Position numbers and translations under genes: made by a program. Below the pieces are notes generated by a model. That model was given only the letters and a program-made list of their open reading frames with translations, did no database searches and was not told the DNA's origin. Shown in pieces: positions 11,288 through 23,044 of a stretch of 64,000 nucleotides of DNA. The stretch comes from Mixophyes australis (lineage: Eukaryota > Chordata > Amphibia > Anura > Limnodynastidae), in contig JAVHZZ010000005.1 of NCBI GenBank assembly GCA_036250195.1, positions 187,032,948 through 187,096,947 on the forward strand, given 5' to 3'. Numbering within the stretch: the first letter of the stretch is position 1; each line of letters starts with the position of its first letter.

Positions 11288-12290
11288 CATATATACTCAG
11301 TGGCCACTTTATTAGGTACACCTTTATACCTGCTCTGTCTTGCAAATATCTAATCATCCAATCATGTGAGAGCAACTTAATGCATGGAAGCATGCAGACA
11401 TGGTCTTCAGTAGTTTTTTGACCAAGTAGCAGAATGGGGAATAAATAAATAGGATCTAAGGGACTTTGACTGTGGAATGATTGTTGGTGCCGGACGTGCT
11501 GGCTTGAATATTTCAGAAACAGCTGATCCGTAGAGATTTTACAGAGGATGGCGCACAAAACAAATAAAACTTAAAGTGATCGCATTTCTATAAGTGAAAA
11601 TGCCTTGTTAATGAGTGATGTCAGAGGAGAATGGCCAGACTAGTTCAAGCTGACAGGAAGGCGACAGTAACTCAAATAATTATGCTATACAACCCTACAA
11701 CAGTGGTAAGCAGAGAGCATCTTTGAACACACAGTACATCAAACCTTAATGTGAATGCATTACAGAAGCAGAAACCACTCCTGACAGTTACAGGAAACTG
11801 AGGCTACAGTGGGCACAAGCTCATGAAAACTGGACAGTTGAACATTGTAAAAACATTGCCTTGACTGATAAATATTGATATCTACTGCGGCACACATATG
11901 CTAGGGTCAGAATTTGGTAGAAACAACATAACTGCATGCATCCATCCTGCCTTTCATCAGCATTGCTGGCTAATGGTGGTGGTGTACCAATTGAGCATTG
12001 TTTAAATGCCACAGCCTACCTGCGATTGTTGCTGACCATGTGCATCCCTTTATGGCCACAGTCTATCATCTTCTAATGGCTATTTCCAGCAGGATAACGT
12101 TCCATGTCACAAAACACACATTATTGCAAGCTGTTTCAATGAACATTACAATGTCCTGCTGAGGCCAATTGAGTTCAGTGTACTCCAATGGTCTCCACAG
12201 TCACCAGATCTCAATCCAATAGTGCACCATTGGGGTGTGGTGGAACAAGAGATTTGCAGCATGGCTGTGCAGTCGACAAATGCAATTGTA
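11288..12290 (+). mobile_element. Decayed Tc1-like transposon, right end lost
   Basis: The left end ATATACTCAGTGGCCACTTT ATTAGGTACACC is a well-known Tc1-type inverted terminal sequence of fish and frogs. The body keeps transposase traces on the plus strand, including GTCACCAGATCTCAATCC near 12200, which reads SPDLNPI. The residue after PI, where Tc1 enzymes carry the catalytic Glu, reads Val here. Frameshifts are frequent and the right inverted repeat is absent. Confidence 0.7.
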
Positions 12291-12801
12291 ATTGTTTTTT
12301 GAATATGTAGAAAGCATATACCTTCAGTGATATCTTTTTGGTATATTTGTTACTGTCCCTTAAAAAGTTTCTATAATAACTCTGAATTTTACAGGGTTAA
12401 TCAGGTGAATTTTTGTGAGTCATATCCAGGTTTGAGGGTGGCTTTCTTCTTTTCAATTTGGATGCTTTTGACAGTGGAGAAGCTTTAATGACAAAAGTGC
12501 ACCAAAGATTGAAGTGAGAGACCCAGTCAAGCCGTTTTTTTTTTATATCTTGCAGTGGTACAGTTGAATTGTATTTATGCAAGTCTGTACCTGATGCATC
12601 TCACCCATTATAAGGCACTGTCAAGTAATTGCCAATAAGAAAAGAAAGGCTCCCTTACCGATAAGGGTAACCGTTTTCTCAGGAAAATCTTATTGTATAC
12701 TTTACATGTACTATATGTTGATATTTTTTAAATGTTTTATGCTATAAATACCAGTGTTTGATTTTCATGTGAGAGCTCTCACAACTGGCAGTGTAAACCT
12801 A

Positions 12802-13899
12802 CACAATATGGGCAAAAGTATTTGGCCACACCTTTAAACTATTGATTTGAGGTGTTTCAATCAGACCTGTTGCCAGAGGTGTATAAAATCAAGCACCTAG
12901 TCATGCAGTCTCTATTTGCAAACATTTGTGATACAAAATGGGTCATTCTGAAGAGCTCAGTGACTTCAAGCATGGTACTTTGACAGGATGCCACCTTTGC
13001 AATAAGACGATTCGTGAAGTTTCATCCCTGCTGGATATTCCATGGTCAATTGTAAGTGATATTATTAGAAAGTGGAAGCATTTAGGAACAACAGAAACTC
13101 AGCCACGAAGCGGAAGACCAAGTACAATCACACAGCCGGGTCAACGACTGCTAAGGCTAATAGCTGAAGAGTTCCGAACTTCTACTGGCATTAAAGTAAG
13201 CACAAAAACTGTGCGACGGGAGCTTAATGGAATGGGTTTCCATGGCCGAGCAGCTGCATGTAAGCCTCACATCACCAAGACTATTGCCAGGCATCAGATA
13301 AAGTGGTGTAAAGCACACCGACACTGGACTGTGGAGCAGTGGAAGCGTGTTGTGTGGAGTGACAAATCACACTCCTCTCTTTGTCAGTCAGATGGGCAAG
13401 TATGGGTCTGGCGGATGCCGGGAGAACATTTCCTGCCCAACTGCATTATACCAACTGTGAAGTTTGGTATAAGAGGGATAATGGTACAGGGCTGTTTTTC
13501 AGGGCTTGGGCTAGGCCCCTTATCTCCAATGAAGAGCAATCTTAATGCTTCCACATACAAAGTCATTTTGGACAATGCTATGCTTCCAACTTTGTGGAAA
13601 CAGTTTGGGGAAGGCCCTTTTCTATTTCAACATGACTGTGCCCCAGTGCACAAAGGAAGGACTACAAACATATGGTTTGATGAGTTCGGTGTGAAAGAAC
13701 TTGCCTGGCCCACACAGAGCCCTGACCTCAACCCCATCAAACACCTTTGGGATGAACTGGAATAGAGAATATGAGCCAGGCCTTTTCATCCAACAAAAGG
13801 GCGACAAACTCCATATTAAAGTATATGTATTTGAATACAATGTCATTACAGTCCCTGTTGGTGTAATGGTCAAGCGTCTGACTATTTTTGTCCTTATAG
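12802..13899 (+). mobile_element. Tc1-like transposon with TA flanks
   Basis: The left end CACAATATGGGCAAAAGTAT and the right end, read on the minus strand, CTATAAGGACAAAAATAGTC are imperfect inverted repeats flanked by TA (12800-12801 and 13900-13901), the target site of Tc1/mariner elements. The element is shorter than usual because the segment after 13795 (end of the transposase gene) appears partly deleted. Confidence 0.8.
12938..13765 (+). pseudogene. Tc1 transposase, truncated and catalytically mutated
   Basis: 275 codons from a plausible start, against roughly 340 for intact Tc1 transposases. The N-terminal paired-type helix-turn-helix domain (about residues 1-110) keeps the GRP linker as RSGRPSTIT. 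The first catalytic Asp is in VVWSDKSHSSL (about 143) and the second in FQHDCAPVH (about 230). The third motif SPDLNPIKHLW has Lys where the catalytic Glu of the DD34E triad belongs. A TAG then interrupts just after WDELE, and TGA follows a few codons later in the same frame. The enzyme should be inactive for both reasons. Confidence 0.85.
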
Positions 13900-14199
13900 T
13901 ATATGTTGGTGTGAATGCTTTCCAGGTTTGTGCCTGATGGCTAAATAAACATGACTGCTAATTCTGACTTCATTATAGCCCTTGGATTTTTATTTCTTCC
14001 ACATAATCAATCAGCAATTAGCATTTCTTTATTTAGAACAAATTGGTTGCTCTGGTCTGGTAAAAATTTGCACTTCTGTTAGTATAAAATGCCTTATCTA
14101 TCTCCCCCTCCCCAACAGTTCCAGGCTTCAGACATTGAAATATGTTGTCTTATGGGTAATATGGGCTGTGAAGATACTGGGTTTTTAGAACTGAAGTTC

Positions 14200-15498
14200 A
14201 TTAGCTTACACTAGGTTACACTTAGCCTAAGAGAACCCACAGGCAAGGAGGAGAAAAAAAGTTACAATTCTATCTTTACTTTCTTACAGTAAAACAATAG
14301 AATATAAAACCGCAAACTTTAAGCAATAGATCAGCGGATCACCAATGTCAATAGGACTAGCAGCAAGGTTCCCTACACACCTTAGCTAAGCAGAAGTTCC
14401 ACAGGCAAAAGAGTCTGTCAACAGAAGGTCCAGGGAGTCCTGGTATCTTGCTGTTCCCAGCCACTTGGCCAACTCTTCACCAGTATGGTGGGGCTTTGGG
14501 TATCAGTCTCCCCCGTCCTGTGAGTGCACCAATTTACGCAGAACCTTGTGACTATCTCCCGATGGAGTGAGGTGATGACAGGTCCCAAGATGGAGGTCCC
14601 AAGACACTGCCTGCTTCCCCAGGCACAGGACAGTGATAATCACCGGGTCTGCTGATAGAGAACAGAAACTCAACACCAGTCAGCCCCACACCGTCCAGGA
14701 ATAAATCTTCAGAACTAACACCCTTCCCCCCTGGATTGTCTCCTTGTCAGGATTCTCAATATAAGATCACAGAGAGAGCGTAGTGAATGAAGTGTTTTTT
14801 TATTAAACACCGGTTGCACAGGTATCAGGATGCAGTACTGTAGGGTATGGCAGAAATAGCAAGAGAACTCAGTAAACAACAGATGCAGAATGCAATGTTC
14901 TGCAGGACTTTACCACGAAGTAATGGAGATAACACACAAGGTGCAACAGTTTGCTGAGCAAGGCAATGAAGGTAACAGACACATGATGTGATGGTCTGCA
15001 AGGGTCCACGAGGTAGTAGAGGTAGTGGTACTGCTAGTAACAATTGGCAACAGGTTAGTCCTCTGTAACACTGGAGAGCTGAAAGCAGGTATTGATGGTA
15101 ATACTCTGCAGCAGGATGATGCTGAAACACTGGAAAGTTGAAAGCAGGTATAGGTGGAAATACTCTGCAGCACGATAAAGCTGAAACACTGGAGAGCAGC
15201 AAGCAGGTACAGAGTCATAGATAAGCCGAGAAAGGGGTCACAGGAAGAGGTGCAAAAATGAAGAGACGGGTAGAGGTCAATATCAAGAGATCAATCAGGA
15301 TAGGACACAGGAACAGCAACACAGGTAAAGGCAACAGATGATTTGGCAAAGGCTGCTGGGGCAAGCAGGCTTTTGTAGGCCAAGGACAGGTGTTAAGCAT
15401 CCTGGAGTACCGAGCGTAGCTCTGGCAGGTAAGAGAGCAGTCTAAGTACCACAGTGGTCCCTTTGGTAGAACAGCGGTACTACAGACAGGATATATAG

Positions 15499-15543
<45 letters not shown>

Positions 15544-15610
15544 AAGGTCCAGCATAGCTCCTGGCAGACAGGAGCTGCAGGATGCAGATCGTGACACTCC
15601 TTATATCCAA
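14200..15610 (-). repeat. Possible LTR remnant with short internal repeats
   Basis: This segment has LTR-like features only. AATAAA lies on the minus strand inside TTTTTTTATTAAACACC (about 14796-14812), and a unit of about 62 bp containing ACACTGGARAG and GCAGGTA is repeated two to three times at 15058-15210. There are no clear TG/CA ends, TSD or internal coding region. It could equally be another kind of medium-repeat family. Confidence 0.3.
15503..15541. repeat. (TA)n microsatellite
   Basis: Near-perfect TA dinucleotide run of about 39 bp. Confidence 0.95.
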
Positions 15611-17850
15611 GGTCAAATTCCCACAGTGTTTTCTCATTTTCTATCCCCGGGCAAACCCCTGGGTCTCTTCTTCTTAAACACTGATGGGTGCTGGGCCTAA
15701 TGAAGTCACTTTGTCGCTTACAAATAATCATTGTCCAATGCAATTGTTGTGGTTCCAACAAACAAAGATATTTCATTGCAAAATATAGCAGTATTTACAG
15801 CAAGCCATCATAATGCATAAAATATGTTACAATCAAGCACTACACAATATTATAATCAAACAGGAAAGTATAAACATAAACCGAATACATTACATGTTAA
15901 GTAGTGCTTCACGCAGGCCCATGATAAGATAGGGTTATGTTGTCTGTAGTCAGGCTAAGAGAGTGAACAATGGTCAGCATGCTTATATGTAGCTTCAGTA
16001 TAGAAAAAACACTAGTGATGTCACTATGTAAACAGATAACACTTAGTGAGGTCTTCATTGGTCCAGGTTTAATGATATTCCAGTTGCCTGCTGGTCATAG
16101 GTCAGTACATTTGATCCTTTCAAAGGGTGAGGGGAAACTTCTCCCAACTATTGTCCACGTGTTTTCACTCTGACTAACCAGTTCAAACTGAGCCATACAC
16201 AAAGTACTTTTGAAAATTAATCTCATATTGCTATTATCTTGCGATCGCTAGATGTGATCGCCACTCTGTCCAAATGGGTTAATGCTGGTGAAATAAGCTT
16301 TAATATGAGACCAAACTTTTTACCTTTTAAAACACCTGAACCATAAATATCTTTACTATTGTATTATCTATGCATAAATAAACAATCTAATACATTTAAC
16401 TAATAAATAAATGTGGATTGGAACCTAAATACATGTGTATGTGTGTGTTTATGTAAATGAAATGAAATGTAAATGAACCTGTGTGATTGCATCATAACAT
16501 GTGGCGTATTAATCGCAATCGCAAGGTAAAACAATATTAATCAATTTGGTTTACTTCATCCAATTATTTGACTTTGACAGGTCAGTGGCCTGGAGTGGGA
16601 GTGGATATGAGCTTACCTCCCACAGTGGCACCCCTGCTGTGTCCCTGCCACAATGCCTGGGCCAGTCATGTGGAAGACAATTGGTAATACTTATCTTTTC
16701 CCACCTCCAGATCTTGAATAACACACAGACCCTCCTGAAATTAACCTCTTCCACACTTTTGTTACGTGTGAGGGTTTCCAGCTGTCCCTCACATCCTGCC
16801 CCTTTCCCTCTTACCACCCATGTGTCTGCAATAAGTTCTCTCCCTGTCCATCGGGTGCAATTTAAAAACTGGTCCTAGGGACAGTCCATGTAATCCCTGC
16901 AGACTGACAGGCTGGTGAGAGATGTTAGTTTGGCAGTGTTGCCTGGTTCCATCACATGGGCCTAATCTATTTCTAATTACAGATATTTCAGATATAAAAA
17001 AAATGAAAAGTCAAAGATAGTCATTACCAATAGGTAAATCAATGTTTAAGAAAACACAGAAAGTAGTGTTTTATTCTTGTTACTTTTCTTCTTTCTTTTT
17101 TTTAAATGAAAATATGTTTAATCATTTTATCCAAACACACAAAAATTTTTCTAATATTTAAGAGCTCTATATATAGAGCTCTATATATAAATTTTGAATG
17201 CTATGTTTATAAAGGATGCAAACATTGGTTTGTTAAACAATAGCATAATAATAACAGTGTTTTAAACAATCACTATCAGACCAGCCAGAAGAACTGACAA
17301 GACAAAGTTATTATTTGTGTAGTACTATAAGAGAAGTATTCCCTTTTGTACTCTTCTCTGAACATTTACAATAATTTAAACATTGCTGTTTTCACAGGAG
17401 AATTATGGAAACAATGCATTTAAAATTACTTGAGGATTGAATAAAACAACCAACATACTCTCTTTGGCTATGATATGCATGAAACAGCAGCTGATGGATC
17501 CAAGTCTTAAAGAGAATATAAGAATATTATTACTAAAATTTTGATTGAATATAACTCTTTCCTAAACTTGTTAATCCAGAAGACAAAAAACTATTTACAA
17601 ATAGTTAAAATTGCACCTAAAAACAAAGAGTGGCCACACAAAGTGGCATTGGGAATTATGGGAAACAGGAATTATGCCCTGGGACACCATTGAAGAAACA
17701 ATCTTCTCTAATAGGACATTCCACCTTTTTAGAACCCTCTACATATGTCAAAATAAAAAGCATTCCTACTAATCTCAATGATTGTTGTCTTCCCTTATGA
17801 AGCTGTGGTGATGCATGTCTTTATATATTGATTGCAATATAAATTCATAG
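15611..17850. other. No recognisable gene
   Basis: Unassigned sequence. The only structural item is a perfect 22-bp palindrome, AGAGCTCTATATATAGAGCTCT, at 17161-17182. It may be chance in AT-rich DNA or a repeat terminus. Confidence 0.45.
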
Positions 17851-18319
17851 TAGGGGTGTGCACTGGCCACTTTTGAGGGTTTTGGGTTTTGGGTTCTGAT
17901 TAGCTTGAGGTTTTGGGTTCTGATCGGTTTTGCCAAAACACCCCACTAAAGGTTTTGGTTCTGATTTTGGGTTCTGATTTTTTTTTAAAAAAGTATAAAA
18001 AGTGCTAAAATCCATATTTTATTTTTTTCACTCCTACACTATTATTAACCTCAATAACATTAATTGCCACTAATTTCCAGTCTATTCTGAACACCTCACA
18101 CCTCACAATATTGTTTTTAGTCCAAAAGGTTGCACCGAGGTAGCTGGATGTCTAAGCTAAGCGACACAAGTGGGCGGCACAAACACGTGGCCCATCTAGG
18201 AGTGGCACTGCAGTGGCAGACAGGATGGCAGTTTGCAAGAGTTTGCTAGAGGTGCAAGATGAAATTGTCCTTGGGCCCTCCCACCCACCCTGATGTTGTT
18301 GAAATAGGACATTCGCACT

Positions 18320-18435
18320 TTAACAAACCAATCAGGAACAGTGAACGTAGTTTAATCTCTGGTACTAATATTTCTGGACTGCAGGAACAGTGAACGCAGT
18401 TTAATCTCTGGTACTAATATTTCTGGACTGCAGGA
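18320..18435. repeat. 49-bp tandem unit, two copies
   Basis: Two and a bit copies of the unit containing TTTAATCTCTGGTACTAATA and TTTCTGGACTGCAGGA. The same unit is amplified at 19443-19810, on the other side of the BED block. Confidence 0.85.
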
Positions 18436-19441
18436 CTATCTCTGATCGAGATCGTGAAGGAAATTGACGAGGAGGGTGTTGCTGGTGTGGAAACAACAGG
18501 ACCAAGGGATTTAGGTGTCCCTGGACTGCTGACGGTCCTAGCCACAGGTCCTGAACTAAACACTGAATTATGAAGGCTCTTCAGGTGATGTATAAGGGAG
18601 GATGTCAAGTGGCCAAGATCCTTACCCCTGCTTATTTGAGCTTTACATAAGGTACATATGGCCATACATTTGTTGTCCGGATTGGGATAGAAATAACTCC
18701 AGACCGAAGATGGATTTTGGTCTTCTGCCCAGGCATGACGATGGGCTTTTTCATCCCATGGACAACAACTGTTTCCCCCCCTGGTGCCTCATTTAAGATA
18801 ACCACATCAGCATCCTCCTCGTCAAGTTCCTCCTCAGCGCCAGCTACATCAATATCCTCCTCCCGGTGTACAACATTCACACCTTCATTAGCCAAATCTG
18901 TAACTGGACTGTGGGTGATCCTTCCAGCATATGCAGAGGGCGTGCTGCAAATGGTGGAAGGAGCCACCTCTTCCCGTACAGTGATGGGAAGGTCAGGCTT
19001 CGCAACCACCAACACCCTTGGACTCGCCTTGGGGATTTGTGATGCCATCTCTTTAGAAGGCAGAGTTGTTTGCTGTGTTGTTGATGACAGCTTAACTCTC
19101 TTAAATTTTTTAGAGGGGGGGGAGGAGGAGGGCTTAGATCCTTGGGTGAAGCTGAACCACTAGTCATGAACACGGGCCAGGACCTAAGCCGTTCCTTGCC
19201 ACTCCGTGTCGTAAATGGCATATTGGCAAGTTTACGTTTCTCCTCCTTTTTTGCTAATTTTAGTGAACTTTGGCTTTTTGGATTTTACATGCCCTCTACT
19301 AGGAGATTGGGCATCGGCCTTGGCAGACGACGTTGATGGCATTTCATCGTCTATGTCATGACTAGTGGCAGCAGCTTCAGCATTAGGAGGAAGTGGTTCT
19401 TGATCTTTCCCTACTTTATCCTCCAAATTTTGGTACTCCAT
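18414..19441 (-). pseudogene. hAT N-terminal region with BED zinc finger
   Basis: Three minus-strand blocks in different frames make up the N-terminal part of a ZBED-type transposase. A Lys/Ser-rich leader runs from about 19441, an acidic stretch (EEELDEEDAD) lies near 18800, and a BED finger is near 18560-18665 with CTLC followed by HHLKSLH. The catalytic domain is absent. Tandem 49-bp repeats border the block on both sides. Confidence 0.7.
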
Positions 19442-19442
19442 T

Positions 19443-19810
19443 ATAGTTTAATCTCTGGTACTAATATTTCTGGACTGCAGGAACAGTGAACGTAGTTTAA
19501 TCTCTGGTACTAATATTTCTGGACTGCAGGAACAGTGAACGTAGTTTAATCTCTGGTACTAATATTTCTGGACTGCAGGAACAGTGAACGTATTTATATA
19601 TTGCAGTACTAATATTTCTGGACTGCAGGAACAGTGAACGTAGTAAAACATTGCAGTACTAATATTTCTGGACTGCAGGAACAGTGAACGTAGTAAAATA
19701 TAGCAGTACTAATATTTCTGGACTGCAGGAACAGTAAACGTATTTATATATTGCAGTACTAATATTTGTGGACTGCAGGAACAGTGATCGTAGTTATATA
19801 TTGCAGTATA
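19443..19810. repeat. 49-50 bp tandem array, about seven copies
   Basis: The unit runs from TACTAATATTTCTGGACTGC through AGGAACAGTGAACGTA. Early copies carry TTTAATCTCTGG and later ones TATATATTGCAG in the variable part, so the array has two subtypes. A poly-T/AT-rich stretch follows to 19915. Confidence 0.9.
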
Positions 19811-19915
19811 ATTTTTTTTATACTTTTTTAATATTTTTTTTATATTTTTTTAAAATTATTTTTGTATAACTTTTTTTAATTTTTTTTTTAATTTTTTAAT
19901 AATTTTAAAATAACA

Positions 19916-20185
19916 ATGGACTTAGCAGAACAAAGCACAGGACACAGCACCACTGGACTCAGCAGGACAGAGCACTGGACAAAGCACCACTGGATTCAGC
20001 AGGACAGAGCACTGGACAAAGCACCACTGGATTCAGCAGGACAGAGCACTGGACAAAGCACCACTGGATTCAGAAGGACAGAGCACAGGACAAAAGCACC
20101 ACTGGACTGATCAGCAGGACAGAGCACAGGACAAAGTAACCACTGGATTAAGCAGGACAGAGTGACAGGACACAGCAGCACCACT
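19916..20185. repeat. 37-bp tandem array, about seven copies
   Basis: The unit is GGACAGAGCACTGGACAAAG plus CACCACTGGATTCAGCA. Copies vary by small indels toward the right. It lies between the 49-bp array and the right terminus of the hAT element. Confidence 0.9.
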
Positions 20186-20421
20186 ACAATACAACCTCCC
20201 TCTTCCCTGATCTGAGCCCGACTGAAGATGGCGGCCGCAAGCGGGGAATTTATACAAACCGAGTCTCGCGAGATCCAACGCAGGGATTTGGCGTCATAGC
20301 CTCGGTTTCATTTTTTTTTACAGCCGGAAATACCCGAACAGTGCTCGGATCCCCTCGGATCCGCACTGTTCGGGTGGGCTCGGATGGCGCTAATCCGAGC
20401 CCGCTCATCTCTAATTTATAG

Positions 20422-21129
20422 CATGTGTCTACATTTTATGTGATGAGCACTTCTCTACCTAATTCAAAAAATTCAAAGTATTTTTAAGTTGTCCATGGAG
20501 CATTGTCCTAAGATTTTTTTCTAAACACGTGTTTAACAATATGGCTTTTTAATTAGTTTGGTAAAAGCTCTGTCTGTACACTCAAGGCACTTGCTGACAG
20601 CCTGGATATTTGGTTGGATTTTGTTAGCATGAAAGTATCACTTTACTGAAGATTTGGTTCTTTACAAAATCTGTGTAACAAACTTTTTTGGGGGGAAAAA
20701 TCTAGCCACAAAATTAACTATACACTACACTAAACAGTGCATAGTGTTCCTTGATCATTGATGAGATCAGAGATCATTGATGGCAACATTAATTTGCAAT
20801 TTTGTCCATTAATTTATTACAGCACTGCCTTGCTATATAATCGGTGGGATTGATCCAGAAGTAGAAAGCATAATTTCAAATTTGTTGTGTCTTTTCTAGA
20901 CAATCATCCATTATGGCGCAATTAGAATTTTTTGCTAACCTCTGTGTTGAAAATTGTTTTATTGTGTAGTCAGCATTAGTTTTCAATATATCAATACTAT
21001 TCAATACTTGTGCTTCATTTGTTGTGCATTGAGTTTTACCTGGGGCTTGCTGTTTGGACTAATGTATTATAAATGTGGTTTAGTGAATGTAGGTTACGCT
21101 GAACATATGCAGCAATGCTGTATAATAGA
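20422..21129. other. No recognisable feature
   Basis: Unique-looking AT-rich sequence between two transposon insertions. Confidence 0.5.
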
Positions 21130-22157
21130 TGTAACCCCCTGTCACTGTGTGTAGTGTGGGGTGCAAAGGGTACACAGTGCACCTCCTTCTCAAACCCTGG
21201 CTAGCTGATGGGCATGGGTGTAAATGATCAGGGGGTCCCTGCACATGCAGGTGTTTCTTTGTAGTTAGTGGGACACAGGTAATGTCACTTTGGTGCAGTG
21301 TAATAGAAGTCACAATAATTTGGGCGCCAGACCATCTCTATAACAAACTGAACTTTTATTTACACTCTTCCTCCAGCACGATAATCATAATGGTTGCAGA
21401 ATATATACATCTCCTTACTCTCTCCAGCACAGTTCTTAATGAGAAATACGAATATGGTTGCAAATATCTTATCACTCCTCCTGCACAGTTCTTAATGTTA
21501 TCCAGATGTTAAATAACATAATTTACATGTCTCTTGCACTCCATACTCACTGCAGATCACCCTTTCTGCAGGGGCACATGCATGGATGCTAATAGGCAGG
21601 CAGCCTCTCCTCCATGCAGCTCTGACACACTCTGTGTACCTCTCAACTGCAGCTCATCCCTCCTCTGCGGGAATAATGTCTCCTGTGCTCTGACACGTCA
21701 CTCTGTGTACTCTCAGCCTCAGGATCTGACACTACAGCTACCATGCCTCTTGTAGCAGCCCTCACTCCAGGGCCTCTTCCATGCGAAGTGTCACCCTCTT
21801 CCTTGGGTTCTCTATAGTGGCATGGAGTTCTCCCCCTCATCCAGGGCACACATTCCTTGCCCTGGCTCAGTCACCACGCTCAGACAGCCAGGCAATGCTG
21901 GGGGAGCCTGGGAGCTTCCACCCCACTCTCCCAGGTCCCCAGCTACATCTCTCCTCTTCTCTGTGTCCTCTCTGTCTCCTTTCCCCCTTGCTGACAGCCC
22001 CTCCTTCCTCTCCCTCAGTCTCCAGGCTGGGCTGGGTTATCCCCATGGTAACCTGTTTATGTAACTTTTCATAAACTATTAGCTTACCCTCTAGGTGACC
22101 CCTCCTGAATTCACTGAGGTAAAGGTTTAACTAAAACACCACTAGGGGGGTGTTACA
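21130..22157 (-). repeat. 3' LTR of the non-autonomous element
   Basis: 1028 bp, bounded by TG and CA. It carries AATAAA on the minus strand within the plus-strand ACTTTTATTTACA at about 21350-21362, a likely polyadenylation signal. A constant offset of 1915 bp to the other LTR and identical reading frames in both copies show there are no indels between them. Confidence 0.9.
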
Positions 22158-22167
22158 TTCTCCCCCG
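22158..22167 (-). promoter_or_regulatory. Polypurine tract
   Basis: TTCTCCCCCG on the plus strand gives CGGGGGAGAA on the minus strand, directly before the 3' LTR. This is the plus-strand primer site of LTR elements. Confidence 0.75.
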
Positions 22168-23022
22168 ATTAGCTGGGCACCCTAATCTACACCTAATGGG
22201 GCTGCCTAGCTAATCTCACTCACACCTAACTCACATATGACCACACACATGTAAACTTTTCTACATCACTATTGCATGAAACATCACAGTGTAAAGTGAA
22301 TACATACATAGCAATACAATGGCAGTATCAATATAAAACACATTTCACATTGCATACCCCACAACACCCCCAATGGATGTAAACATGTGAGTCACAGGTG
22401 TCCTGTTTTCTTTCAATGTACATTTAAATATGGCTTTATGCCAAAGCAATGTAGCACCTGCCCATGCCTGCCCATGTCTCCCCCCTCCTGGGTCAAAAAG
22501 AGACAGGTGGCTCTCGTGGGCCCCTCCCAACAAATACATCTCCCCCAAGTCACATATCAGCAATATATGCAGGGGTGGCATTTGACCAGCGGGGTTGCCT
22601 TCCCCCCTTTCTCTCCAACGTGGACGATCTGCCTTTCTTTGCTCCCCCTAATCCTCCGGAAGGGCAATATACAGACGTCACATTGCACAATCTGCCTCTC
22701 TTTGCTTCCCCAAATCCTCAGGAAAGGCAATATACAGACTGCATTATAATTACACCTCACACGTTGAACCTTTTCTTCTTTTGCTTCCCACTCAGCTGGG
22801 TTAAGTGGCACTACAAATCTCAGCAACAAGCACACTGCTGCTCCATATACTGTCCCGGACAGAACTACTCAGCAAACAACTTGCTTTACCTCCTCATTAC
22901 CCTTGGTCTCTGTTGGGCACCTAGAGACGGTCAGACATGGTGTCCCAAGGGTGTTACTCCGGCTGGGCACACTGCACTCAGTCCCTGTGTCCTGCAAGCA
23001 CTTTCTCCATCTGTTGTGCTTG
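22168..23022 (-). other. Internal region without recognisable gene
   Basis: No gag, protease, reverse transcriptase or integrase motif is found in any frame. A segment of about 60 bp containing AATCTGCCTCTCTTTGCTTC and AAGGCAATATACAGAC is present twice in tandem (about 22625-22740). Packaging or dimerisation signals would be expected here, but none can be named. Confidence 0.6.
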
Positions 23023-23042
23023 AACCCCACGTTGGGCGCCAT
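23023..23042 (-). promoter_or_regulatory. tRNA primer-binding site (lysine type)
   Basis: The plus strand reads CCCCACGTTGGGCGCCA just inside the right LTR. On the minus strand this is TGGCGCCCAACGTGGGG, which matches the lysine tRNA-1,2 primer site known from retroviruses and related elements. It lies 2-3 nt from the LTR end, the normal position. Confidence 0.8.
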
Positions 23043-23044
23043 TA

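Larger units (their letters stand above)
17851..20413 (-). mobile_element. BED-finger hAT transposon with internal tandem arrays
   Basis: The left end TAGGGGTG and the right end CATCTCTA are inverted repeats of the hAT family found elsewhere here. The flanks are ATTCATAG (17843-17850) and ATTTATAG (20414-20421), an 8-bp duplication with one mismatch, as expected for hAT. Subterminal repeats differ at the two ends: GGGTTTTGGGTTTTGGG on the left, and CTCGGATC / GCACTGTTCGGG palindromic units on the right (20328-20405). The element holds remnants of the N-terminal part of the transposase on the minus strand and two tandem arrays. The catalytic core is missing. Confidence 0.85.

Noticed and set aside
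15215..15776. Open frames containing long Tyr-Ile repeats
   Set aside because: They are translations of the (TA)n microsatellite, not proteins.
19996..20184. Repetitive Cys/Pro/Leu frame, CRISPR-like regularity
   Set aside because: The 37-bp units are directly adjacent with no unique spacers, so it is a tandem satellite inside a hAT, not a CRISPR array.
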